A stretch of 5,208 nt of DNA from an uncultured Ruminococcus sp. (GCA_905202255.1 CAJKRH010000076.1:1-5208), one strand, 5' to 3'. Shown: positions 1-4,941, numbered from the stretch's first letter. Notes: a model not told the origin generated them from the sequence alone. Numbers and translations: made by a program.

Positions 1-40
1 ATTTGTGGATCCAAGAATTAGATAATTTGTTGCACTTCTC

Positions 41-69
41 TTGACAATTCACTAATATAAATAATTAAA
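41..69 (+). promoter_or_regulatory. Possible promoter of the zinc-ribbon/TM2 unit
   Basis: A perfect -35 hexamer TTGACA lies at 41-46. The downstream -10 is poor: the AT-rich run at 56-70 offers TAATTA (62-67, spacer 15) or ATTAAA (64-69, spacer 17). If used, the transcript would start close to the ribosome binding site at 75-79, leaving a very short leader. The -35 is clear and the -10 is weak. Confidence 0.35.
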
Positions 70-87
70 ACTTTGGAGGAAAAAACA

Positions 88-477
88 ATGAGTGAAACCC
101 AAAACACCACTGCTGCAACAAACGGACAGGAAACAAAATTTTGCAAAGAATGCGGAGAAAAGATTGCAAAAAAAGCAGTCGTATGTCCCAAATGCGGATG
201 TCAGGTCGAAAACACCGCCTCTGCCGCCCCTCAGATAGTCATCGAAAATCAGAATCAGAATGTGCAGTCGCAGAATGCCGTTCCGGTCGGAAAGGAAAAG
301 AACAAATGGGTAGCTCTGCTTTTATTGCTCTTCTTCGGCGCAGTCGGCGGTCATAAGTTCTATGAGGAAAAGGTCGGCATGGGTGTCCTCTATATATTCA
401 CGCTCGGTCTTCTCGGAGTGGGTGTTATAGTGGACTTCTTCACCCTGCTCTTCAAGCCTACTCATTACTATGTCTGA
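88..477 (+). CDS. Zinc-ribbon and TM2-domain membrane protein
   Basis: This encodes 129 residues from ATG 88, which has GGAGGA at 75-80 at good spacing. An in-frame TTG at 73 overlaps that site and is not a credible start. Residues 19-36 form a zinc ribbon with two Cys pairs (C19/C22 and C33/C36). A Gln/Asn/Ala-rich linker (about 42-70) leads to a TM2 domain at 73-122: a Lys/Trp start, a first hydrophobic helix, the conserved G-G-H-K-F-Y turn (87-92), a Gly-rich second helix and the conserved Asp (D116). TM2 proteins are small two-helix membrane proteins of mostly unknown function, and zinc-ribbon fusions are common in Firmicutes. The ribbon probably sits in the cytoplasm. The last bases overlap the next gene, so the two are probably co-translated. 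Domain assignment is firm; biological role is unknown. Confidence 0.9.
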   Translation: MSETQNTTAATNGQETKFCKECGEKIAKKAVVCPKCGCQVENTASAAPQIVIENQNQNVQSQNAVPVGKEKNKWVALLLLLFFGAVGGHKFYEEKVGMGVLYIFTLGLLGVGVIVDFFTLLFKPTHYYV

Positions 478-892
478 TAATTTCCCCATGAAAGTTGAAT
501 TAAACAAAAACGGAATGTCGGCAGAAACAGGCGAGAGCAGTAAAGCATTACCTGTGATTGAAAAAAAGACCATTTTCGTGTATTTAGGCTTGATACTTGG
601 TGTGATGGCGCTGTTTTCATCTGGAGCTCTGCTGGTTTTTGAAGCAATTTTCAAGGTTGCCGTCGTCTCGTTGCTCCAGTATCTGGATTATCCCGCAGCC
701 TATTATTTTATGATTGCAGCAATAATCCGCACGGCAATCGCGCTGACTTCGGTTATCTACGGCATCGGGTCTGTGATTATTTTCAGCAAAGAAAACTCCA
801 CGGCAAATCTGATAGGACTTATCGTTTCCGTAATGAGCTTTATAATCAGTACCTCCTTTATCATCGCTAATATAATCCGGCTTGTGCTGTGA
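470..892 (+). CDS. Small three-helix membrane protein, unknown function
   Basis: This encodes 140 residues. The ATG at 470 lies inside the previous gene and overlaps it by 8 bases. No Shine-Dalgarno precedes it, so translation is probably coupled to termination upstream. ATG at residue 7 (488) or residue 16 (515) are alternative starts. The first ~32 residues are polar. Three hydrophobic segments follow at about 35-57, 76-105 and 113-136, separated by a short acidic/aromatic loop (Y71-D73-Y74) and a polar loop (S106-T111). This resembles, in general form only, the small membrane proteins often found next to zinc-ribbon proteins in Clostridia. I do not recognise a specific family and see no catalytic motif. 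The overlap suggests it works with, or is dosed with, the TM2 protein. Confidence 0.75.
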   Translation: MSDNFPMKVELNKNGMSAETGESSKALPVIEKKTIFVYLGLILGVMALFSSGALLVFEAIFKVAVVSLLQYLDYPAAYYFMIAAIIRTAIALTSVIYGIGSVIIFSKENSTANLIGLIVSVMSFIISTSFIIANIIRLVL

Positions 893-958
893 TACAATAT
901 GCATCCATTTTAAGTAAAGGGCTTTGTCCTTTGACTTCTCCCCCACATTTATTTTATG

Positions 959-992
959 AAAAATCCGCGAGGTATTTACCCTGCGGTTTTTT
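959..992 (+). terminator. Intrinsic terminator after the TM2 unit
   Basis: The A-rich left arm (959-972, with CCGC) pairs with the right arm ending in CTGCGG plus six T (979-992). One G is bulged, and the loop is short. A weaker hairpin, AAAGG (916-920) with CCTTT (928-932), lies between the stop codon and this terminator. It ends the two-gene unit and isolates it from the phage-like genes. Confidence 0.8.
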
Positions 993-1073
993 CATTTTTC
1001 CCGATTATTTGTCGGTGTGCTCATCCGTATTTCCGCAATATTAAATATTTTTTCAAAAGAGGCGAACAAATGT

Positions 1074-1102
1074 TTGACTTTTTGCCGATTTTGTGGTATA
1101 AT
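1074..1102 (+). promoter_or_regulatory. Strong extended -10 promoter for the phage-like pair
   Basis: TTGACT (1074-1079) is followed after exactly 17 bases by TATAAT (1097-1102), which carries the TG extended -10 element (1094-1095). This is close to the ideal housekeeping sigma promoter. The start of transcription should be near 1109, exactly where the hairpin-rich leader begins. The -10 box overlaps the left arm of the 1100-1168 inverted repeat. Confidence 0.88.
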
Positions 1103-1168
1103 ATAGCAGTAGGCTTGCGGAGCAAGCCTGTGGCTTTGCCACTGTAAGCTCCGCTTATCTGCTATATT
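1100..1168. repeat. Cloverleaf-like inverted repeat enclosing three hairpins
   Basis: A 10-bp inverted repeat, AATATAGCAG (1100-1109) and CTGCTATATT (1159-1168), encloses three adjacent hairpins. These are AGGCTTGC-GGA-GCAAGCCT (1111-1129), GTGGC-TTT-GCCAC (1130-1142) and TAAGC-TCC-GCTTA (1145-1157). All three have three-base loops. The GGA and TCC loops are complementary, and the 7-mers GCGGAGC (1117-1123) and GCTCCGC (1148-1154) can pair instead, giving an alternative fold. The left closing arm lies over the -10 box and before the expected transcription start. The whole cloverleaf can therefore form only in DNA or in a transcript from further upstream. It is not a tRNA: the loops are too short and there is no T-arm motif. 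Confidence 0.8.
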
Positions 1169-1249
1169 GACGGCTTCGCAAAAATGCTCTTGCGAGCAAG
1201 CATTTTTGCTTCATGGTAGAATTGCAGGAAGCTTGCAAGGCAAGCCTAC
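1109..1249 (+). promoter_or_regulatory. Highly structured 5' leader / possible mobile hairpin element
   Basis: The first ten bases, GTAGGCTTGC (1109-1118), are the exact reverse complement of the last ten, GCAAGCCTAC (1240-1249). Between them lie the three triloop hairpins and a strong 11-bp stem, GCAAAAATGCT (1178-1188) with AGCATTTTTGC (1199-1209). The last hairpin is GCTTGC-AAG-GCAAGC (1231-1245), just before the ribosome binding site. The core CTTGC...GCAAG occurs three times (about 1115-1125, 1189-1200, 1233-1244), so pairings can be exchanged. It could be a regulatory leader of the holin operon or a MITE-like insertion that happens to lie there. No known riboswitch class is recognised. 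Confidence 0.6.
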
Positions 1250-1564
1250 ATGCGAAACGGAGGTGATAACATAGCAAACGAACGGCTCATTGCCGAAATA
1301 GGCGCACGCGCGAAGAGCAATTCTCATCGCATCGAGAAGCTCGAAGAAATCGCGTGTGAAATACACAAACAAAACGAGAACATAGCAAAAATGGTCGCGC
1401 AGATGGAATTCATGAATAAACAGCTTTCCATCCACGACGCAAAGCTTTCCGAGATAGAAAACCGCCCGCAGAAACGGCTCGGCAGTATAATTACCGCCAT
1501 AATAACAGCCCTTTGCGGCGCGCTCATAGGCGGTGCTGTCACCGCCGTACTGAATATAATATAA
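1250..1564 (+). CDS. XhlA-like phage holin-associated protein
   Basis: The open frame encodes 104 residues from ATG 1250. A polar helical segment (about 20-70) with heptad-like spacing suggests a coiled coil. A charged Arg-Pro-x-Lys-Arg stretch (72-76) follows, then one C-terminal membrane helix (about 79-101, Gly/Ala/Ile-rich). This order (N-terminal coiled coil, basic stretch, C-terminal TM) is that of XhlA/hemolysin-like phage proteins encoded just before a holin, which assist in membrane permeabilisation. The start is unusual. A perfect GGAGGTGAT lies inside the frame at 1259-1267, and the codon at ideal spacing is ATA (1271). Starting there gives a 97-residue protein beginning fMet-Ala-Asn-Glu, typical of the family in my recollection. 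From ATG 1250 the ribosome would rely on a poor AAGG within a hairpin. The next gene follows 25 bases downstream. Confidence 0.78.
   Translation: MRNGGDNIANERLIAEIGARAKSNSHRIEKLEEIACEIHKQNENIAKMVAQMEFMNKQLSIHDAKLSEIENRPQKRLGSIITAIITALCGALIGGAVTAVLNII
1259..1273 (+). promoter_or_regulatory. Perfect ribosome binding site facing an ATA codon
   Basis: GGAGG at 1259-1263, extended by TGAT, is near-fully complementary to the 16S rRNA tail. Seven bases later, in frame with the XhlA-like protein, comes ATA (1271-1273), one transition away from ATG. The only ATG available (1250) is upstream of this site. Confidence 0.75.
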
Positions 1565-1580
1565 AGGAGGTGATAATACG
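1563..1580 (+). promoter_or_regulatory. Perfect ribosome binding site facing an ACG codon
   Basis: AAAGGAGGTGAT (1563-1574) overlaps the stop codon of the preceding gene. At the same 7-base spacing after GGAGG comes ACG (1578-1580), in frame with the holin and one transition from ATG. The ATG at 1590 is 19 bases from GGAGG, too far for normal initiation. This parallels the ATA case one gene upstream. Confidence 0.72.
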
Positions 1581-1589
1581 GATTTTCTC

Positions 1590-1889
1590 ATGGACAATAT
1601 AATTCCGATATGCGGCATTGCGGCAGCACTGGTTGCGGCACTCATCCTTTTTGTCGCAGGATATAAAAGCTACGCGCGCCGTATAATATACATACTCGTA
1701 TGCGATGCGGAAAAGCGCTTCGGCGCAGGCACAGGCAAAATAAAATTTGCCGAGGTGTTTTCCGCTTTCTATGCGAAACTGCCGGCTTTTCTGCGTTCGC
1801 TTTTTCCCGAAAAAGTAATAAGCGCAATGATAGAAAACGCCGTCACAAAAATGAAATCCGCGCTCGCGGATGAGCAGAAACGCTCATAG
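1590..1889 (+). CDS. Phage holin, LLH-type
   Basis: This encodes 99 residues from ATG 1590, or 103 if the in-frame ACG at 1578 initiates. One N-terminal membrane helix spans about residues 5-24. A soluble helical part follows, with the pattern A-E-K-R-F-G-x-G-T-G-K-I-K (40-52), aromatic and Leu/Pro positions (F57-F67), and a C-terminal helix ending in Met/Lys-rich sequence (80-92). In my recollection this pattern is characteristic of the LLH (long-tailed phage) holin family of Clostridia, in which the single helix oligomerises in the membrane and releases the endolysin. The partner upstream is XhlA-like, so this is a two-gene membrane module. No endolysin or amidase follows, and no other phage gene is in the window. 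It may be a prophage remnant or a domesticated release system. Family call is good; present activity is unknown. Confidence 0.8.
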   Translation: MDNIIPICGIAAALVAALILFVAGYKSYARRIIYILVCDAEKRFGAGTGKIKFAEVFSAFYAKLPAFLRSLFPEKVISAMIENAVTKMKSALADEQKRS

Positions 1890-1899
1890 AAAATATCGA

Positions 1900-1948
1900 C
1901 CGGATTTTGTGCAAAGCTCACAATCCGGCACCGAACAGGTGCCATTTT
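1900..1948 (+). terminator. Overlapping hairpins with a terminator-like second stem
   Basis: Hairpin 1 pairs CCGGA (1900-1904) with TCCGG (1924-1928) and TTGTG (1907-1911) with CACAA (1919-1923), leaving TT bulged. Hairpin 2 pairs GGCACC (1927-1932) with GGTGCC (1938-1943), loop GAACA, followed by ATTTTG. The two share G1927-G1928, so full formation of both is excluded. Hairpin 2 is a plausible but weak intrinsic terminator, because its T tract is short. Confidence 0.5.
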
Positions 1949-2062
1949 GACGGAAAAATACGGCGAATTTGCGAAAAGTAAGGCGCACGCCACCATCGGT
2001 TGCAAGCCGTGCCCACAAAAGTAGGTTGATAATCTCGCCCCGCCGTGATATTTTAGAGATAG

Positions 2063-2118
2063 AAAATGCGAATTTTATTTATATTGACGGGAATATCCCA
2101 TCTGTAATTTCGCATTTT
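2063..2118 (+). promoter_or_regulatory. Candidate promoter/operator upstream of the lipoprotein
   Basis: The gap 1949-2155 has no convincing gene. It holds a 10-bp inverted repeat, AAAATGCGAA (2063-2072) and TTCGCATTTT (2109-2118). Inside it lie TTGACG (2084-2089), a possible -35, and the small palindrome GGGA-ATA-TCCC (2089-2099). The best -10 is TAATTT (2105-2110), at a short 15-base spacer. The symmetry around the promoter could be an operator or a leader stem. Confidence 0.4.
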
Positions 2119-2155
2119 GTCTGATAAACACAATAAAATACGGGAGGAAAACTTA

Positions 2156-3115
2156 ATGAAGAAATTATTGGCACTTATCCTTGCGCTCACAATGCTCGTT
2201 GCTGTTTTTGCGGCTTGCGGCGAAAAGGATACACCCACCACAGCTTCCACAACAGAATCTACAACCACAACAACCGAAAAAACGACGGAAACTACCGTGA
2301 CCACCGAAACGACCGCCACCACGACGGAAACGACGGAAACAACAACGGAAGAGACGACAACAGAAGCCACCACAACCGAAACAACGACAGAGAAACCCCC
2401 TGTAATTGTCGTGACAGGTCCCGAGGCTTATGTTGATATCAGCTTTGCGGACGGCAAGATTACCGATGCAAAGGGCAACGCTTCCTTTACAAACGAGGGT
2501 GCCACAGTCGGCAAAGCAAGCGTTACATTCGGCGGCAATACATATGAAGTCGATGCGCTTTCCGCCTCCAAGGACAAATATGTCATCGGTAAATTCAACA
2601 AGCTCTCCACTTCTTCCGAAATGAAAGCATGGGCTGAAAAAGGCTTTACCGTTGAAGCTTTCTACGTTATGCCGGTAAAGAACGGTGCCATTCAGGGTAT
2701 CGTCTGCGGCACACAGAACGGCGGCTGGGGTCTTGCCGAAGATAAGACAGGCAAGCCTTACTTCATCACAGGCGGCGGAAGCAAATACTACAACGCCGGC
2801 GCATATGCGAAGAAGCCCTCTTCGACAACAGAGCTCGTTCATGTTGTCGGCGTATACGATATGGAAAACAAGCTCTGCCTCATCTATATAAACGGTGAGC
2901 TTGCACAAAGTGTTTCCATAGGTCCCAAATTCATCTGTGGAGAAGGCAAAACCTTCAATTATTTCTGCCTCGGAGCCGATATAAATTCGCTCCTCAAGGG
3001 CGGTGATTTCCCGACAGCCGGCATGACAATGGCAGGTGCTAAAATCTATGCGAAAGCACTTTCCGCAGAAGATGTTACAACTGTTTACGGCATAGCTGTC
3101 GACAGCCTGAAATAA
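2156..3115 (+). CDS. LamG-domain surface lipoprotein with Thr/Glu-rich linker
   Basis: This encodes 319 residues from ATG 2156, preceded by GGGAGG (2142-2147) at 8 bases. An upstream in-frame ATG (2117) lacks such a site and would put 13 polar residues before the signal peptide. The signal peptide has K2-K3, a hydrophobic core (4-19) and a lipobox ending F-A-A-C, so C21 is the predicted lipidated residue. Residues 26-80 are a low-complexity linker almost only of Thr and Glu, a likely extended stalk across the cell wall. Residues about 92-319 form a beta-rich module with LamG/concanavalin-like features: an opening D-I-S-F strand, aromatic and Gly-rich strands, a V-x-G-V-Y-D turn, a Y-I-N-G-E-L motif and a terminal A-K-I-Y-A-K-A-L-S-A-E-E/D segment. 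LamG_3 domains bind glycans or proteins. No catalytic motif is seen. It probably displays a carbohydrate-binding module on the cell surface. It appears monocistronic. Confidence 0.87.
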   Translation: MKKLLALILALTMLVAVFAACGEKDTPTTASTTESTTTTTEKTTETTVTTETTATTTETTETTTEETTTEATTTETTTEKPPVIVVTGPEAYVDISFADGKITDAKGNASFTNEGATVGKASVTFGGNTYEVDALSASKDKYVIGKFNKLSTSSEMKAWAEKGFTVEAFYVMPVKNGAIQGIVCGTQNGGWGLAEDKTGKPYFITGGGSKYYNAGAYAKKPSSTTELVHVVGVYDMENKLCLIYINGELAQSVSIGPKFICGEGKTFNYFCLGADINSLLKGGDFPTAGMTMAGAKIYAKALSAEDVTTVYGIAVDSLK

Positions 3116-3130
3116 TACTTTTTGCAAAAT

Positions 3131-3169
3131 AAAAATCCGTTCTTCGGCTTTCCGGAGAACGGATTTTTT
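3131..3169 (+). terminator. Strong intrinsic terminator after the lipoprotein gene
   Basis: AAAAATCCGTTCT (3131-3143) pairs perfectly with AGAACGGATTTTT (3156-3168). The stem continues with a T-G pair and CGG/CCG around a CTTT loop, giving about 17 pairs, followed by the T run. The A run on the left arm means it could also work in the opposite direction. It begins 15 bases after the stop codon. Confidence 0.92.
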
Positions 3170-3206
3170 GGGTAGCCAAGTGGGTAGCTCAAAAAAGATG
3201 CAGAGT

Positions 3207-3261
3207 CGTCGAATATCCGTTTCGTCGCCGTACAGCCGTACGGCAGAGACGGATTTCGGCG
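3207..3261. repeat. Long hairpin in the convergent spacer
   Basis: About 23 pairs form in three blocks: CGTCGAA (3207-3213) with TTCGGCG (3255-3261), ATCCGTTTC (3215-3223) with GAGACGGAT (3246-3254), and GCCGTAC (3227-3233) with GTACGGC (3238-3244) around an AGCC loop. G-T pairs and a bulged T interrupt it. It has no T run, so it is not a terminator, and no frame through it looks like a gene. Confidence 0.75.
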
Positions 3262-3264
3262 AGA

Positions 3265-3397
3265 GAAAAAGTGAATATGATAAAACGCAGGAAACCCGCG
3301 AGCGGATTTCCTGCCTTCCTTAAAATCGATATTAGTGAAAGTTTTAGCTTTCATAAATGTCTTTATCCGATAAAAACATTTACCCCTTCACTTTTTC
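3265..3397. repeat. 133-bp inverted-repeat element with three inner hairpins
   Basis: Perfect 11-bp ends GAAAAAGTGAA (3265-3275) and TTCACTTTTTC (3387-3397) enclose three hairpins. They are GCAGGAAA/TTTCCTGC (3287-3314, with CCG/CGG inside), TGAAAG/CTTTCA (3336-3353) and TAAATGT/ACATTTA (3354-3382) with an inner TTTAT-CCG-ATAAA triloop stem. This repeats the plan of the 1100-1168 element (closing stem plus three hairpins) with unrelated sequence. I see no coding frame and no obvious target duplication. Confidence 0.65.
3279..3314 (-). terminator. Likely terminator of the glycerol-1-phosphate dehydrogenase gene
   Basis: Read on the minus strand, GCAGGAAA...TTTCCTGC (3314 down to 3287), with an inner CCG/CGG and CTCG loop, is followed by GTTTTAT. 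This fits an intrinsic terminator about 110 bases beyond the stop codon. It is the best candidate on this strand, though the T run starts after one G. Confidence 0.5.
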
Positions 3398-3425
3398 GGT
3401 CTGCGCTTTTTGGGGCAGCCACTTT

Positions 3426-4706
3426 TTATTTTAGGAAATCCATGATGTCAAGATCCAGCATAGGCATAAGTCTCGTCAGAAGCAGACGATAACGCATATA
3501 CGGATGGAAACGCAGAGCATCGGTCAGAAGCTGTTCGCCGACATGAACCTCTTCGGGCGTTGTAGCCGCGCCTGCGGCATGCATGAGAGAAAGAAGCTTT
3601 TCATCTGTCGGAAGTGTTTCAAGGATAATTTTTCTTATCTCTCCCCAGCTTTCTTTCAGCTTTTCGGGAGAAACCTTGTCCGTTATCGTAGGCGTATTCA
3701 CGCGCTTGATATCATTCAGCATGCAGGCATCGTATTTGGAATAAACGAGATCCCAATCGGTATTGTCGGCATGAGGATTTACCTCGGTCACGCGCTCTGC
3801 GATATTGCGATATGCGCGGTTGAGAATAACGGTCATAACGCCGACCTTTTTGCCGTGAAATTCAGGCCAGATGCCGCGATTGAGCTTATAGCACTCGAGA
3901 TAATGGGAAACAACATGCTCCGCACCGGAAGCGGGGCGCGAACAGCCTGCCAGCTTCATGGCAAGTCCCGTCAGCACGAGAGCCTCCATAACAGCACCTG
4001 CGGCTTCCTCGCTGTTTTCCGTAATTCTGTCGGCAAGAGCCGTGATGCGGTCGATAGCCTCGCTTGTGATAGCGGCTATATTCGGGCAATAATATTCGTC
4101 AATGAGCAGATTTGCCATTTTCCACTCGGCAAGACCGATATATTTTGCCACCATGTCGCCGAAACCGGAAGATTTCAGTTCTGCGGGAGCGGCGGCAAGA
4201 ATTTTTGTATCGGCAATGATAACAAGCGGCTGTTCCGCCTGCCATGAGGACTTGAAATTGTCCTTTACTATCGGCGCGGTATCGGAAGCAAAGCCGTCCA
4301 TGCTGGGCGCCGTTGCAAAAATACAGAATTTCTTACCCGTCTGATAAGAAGCCACACGGCAGATATCATTGAGCGAACCCGTGCCGACGGAGATTATGCC
4401 CTGTACACTCGGGCAGATGGCTTTCAGCTCTTCGACCTGCTCGGCGCGCGCATATGTAAGGTTATTGTAGATTCTCTCCGTAAGCTTGAAGCCTGCGGCG
4501 ATAAGGCTTTCGCGAACACCTGCGGCGGCAGCAATGGTATTTTCATCGGCTACGAGAAGCAGATCATCCTCAAAGCCGTTTCGGCGGAGAATTTCGCCTG
4601 TTTTTGCAGTTATCCCCGAGCCTATTTCTATATCTTCTGTATAGAAAGTATGTTTCTTGCCGCAGGGGCAATTTTCAAGTGATTTGAGCATTCCGGTTAA
4701 ATCCAA
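3426..4706 (-). CDS. araM: sn-glycerol-1-phosphate dehydrogenase (AraM/EgsA family)
   Basis: This encodes 426 residues. The start is TTG (4706-4704), chosen because GAGGG (4719-4715) lies 8 bases upstream; ATG at residue 6 lacks such a site, and upstream in-frame sequence crosses the promoter. The enzyme reduces dihydroxyacetone phosphate to sn-glycerol 1-phosphate with NAD(P)H in the cytoplasm. That product is the archaeal-type glycerol phosphate, which in Bacillus feeds PcrB-made heptaprenylglyceryl phosphate. Visible motifs: Cys-Pro-Cys-Gly near the N-terminus (13-16), the nucleotide-binding G-T-G-S-L-N-D (108-114), the substrate-site A-P-S-M-D-G-F-A-S (133-141), and the expected metal ligands D184 (in S-G-F-G-D), H264 (G-A-E-H) and H284 (F-H-G). 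Length matches bacterial members, somewhat longer than AraM of B. subtilis. No arabinose or lipid gene adjoins it. It is transcribed alone, convergent with the lipoprotein gene. Confidence 0.95.
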   Translation of the reverse strand: MDLTGMLKSLENCPCGKKHTFYTEDIEIGSGITAKTGEILRRNGFEDDLLLVADENTIAAAAGVRESLIAAGFKLTERIYNNLTYARAEQVEELKAICPSVQGIISVGTGSLNDICRVASYQTGKKFCIFATAPSMDGFASDTAPIVKDNFKSSWQAEQPLVIIADTKILAAAPAELKSSGFGDMVAKYIGLAEWKMANLLIDEYYCPNIAAITSEAIDRITALADRITENSEEAAGAVMEALVLTGLAMKLAGCSRPASGAEHVVSHYLECYKLNRGIWPEFHGKKVGVMTVILNRAYRNIAERVTEVNPHADNTDWDLVYSKYDACMLNDIKRVNTPTITDKVSPEKLKESWGEIRKIILETLPTDEKLLSLMHAAGAATTPEEVHVGEQLLTDALRFHPYMRYRLLLTRLMPMLDLDIMDFLK

Positions 4707-4719
4707 AATAAACACCCTC
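4704..4719 (-). promoter_or_regulatory. Ribosome binding site fixing the TTG start
   Basis: On the minus strand GAGGG (4719-4715) is followed after 8 bases by TTG (4706-4704), which opens the dehydrogenase frame. The ATG five codons later has no comparable site. Confidence 0.75.
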
Positions 4720-4745
4720 TTTTTTAAAATTTCATTTACAGCATG

Positions 4746-4774
4746 AGTATACAACAAAAAGCGTCTTTTGTCAA
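4746..4774 (-). promoter_or_regulatory. Consensus promoter of the dehydrogenase gene
   Basis: Minus strand: TTGACA (4774-4769), a 17-base spacer, then TATACT (4751-4746). Transcription should begin near 4739, giving a leader of about 33 bases, so no riboswitch fits between promoter and gene. Confidence 0.9.
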
Positions 4775-4802
4775 GCCGAAAGGAAATAAGTTTGTGTTTA
4801 TT

Positions 4803-4826
4803 GTACTTTTCCGCGAGGGAAAGTGC
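4803..4826. repeat. Hairpin with GCGA tetraloop upstream of the promoter
   Basis: GTACTTTTCC (4803-4812) pairs with GGGAAAGTGC (4817-4826), with two G-T pairs, around a GCGA loop of the GNRA type. The right arm CGCGAGGGAAAG can also pair, with a bulge, to CTTTCTCGCG (4840-4849). It lies upstream of the dehydrogenase promoter, outside its transcript. Confidence 0.55.
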
Positions 4827-4875
4827 TGAAAGTGGCTTTTTCTTTCTCGCGCTTTTGAGTGACCAAGAGGAGGGT

Positions 4876-4941
4876 TCAGGGTGGCGTAGCCACCTCTGAT
4901 CGGCGTCGCCGTGACAGGGCATCGTGGGTAAGGTCTGTGCG
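4876..4941. repeat. Dispersed hairpin repeat, unit A
   Basis: The first hairpin is TCAG + GGTGGC, loop GTA, GCCACC, bulged T, CTGA (4876-4899). The second is CGGC-GTC-GCCG (4901-4911). They are followed by TGACAGGG (4912-4919) and GGTCTGTGCG (4932-4941). The order matches unit B at 5133-5207, although the first hairpin has a different sequence. No gene is seen from 4775 to 5208; this stretch holds only repeats. Confidence 0.7.

Noticed and set aside
956..1147. Plus-strand open frame of 63 codons between the TM2 unit and the phage-like pair
   Set aside because: It runs through the terminator, the promoter at 1074-1102 and the hairpin cluster; the start lacks a ribosome binding site.
1100..1168. 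Cloverleaf considered as a tRNA gene
   Set aside because: All arms have three-base loops, there is no anticodon loop or T-arm motif and no CCA context, so it is a structural repeat and not a tRNA.
2231..2395. ACA/ACG/GAA-rich tract considered as a CRISPR or tandem DNA repeat
   Set aside because: It is the codon-degenerate Thr/Glu linker of the lipoprotein; there are no regular repeat units or spacers.
2165..3127. Long minus-strand open frame (320 codons) opposite the lipoprotein gene, Cys/Arg/Gly-rich
   Set aside because: It is the antisense shadow of the lipoprotein gene; the Cys/Arg/Gly richness comes from the opposite strand of Thr/Glu codons, and it has no credible ribosome binding site.
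3169..3197. Direct repeat GGGTAGC (3170-3176 and about 3182-3188) flanked by TTTTTTG and CAAAAAA, considered as an attachment site
   Set aside because: The repeat is short, no integrase or tRNA is near, and the T and A runs belong to terminator-like context.
3504..4247. Plus-strand open frame of 247 codons
   Set aside because: It lies entirely opposite the dehydrogenase gene, whose family motifs are unmistakable on the minus strand; no start signal or recognisable protein is seen.
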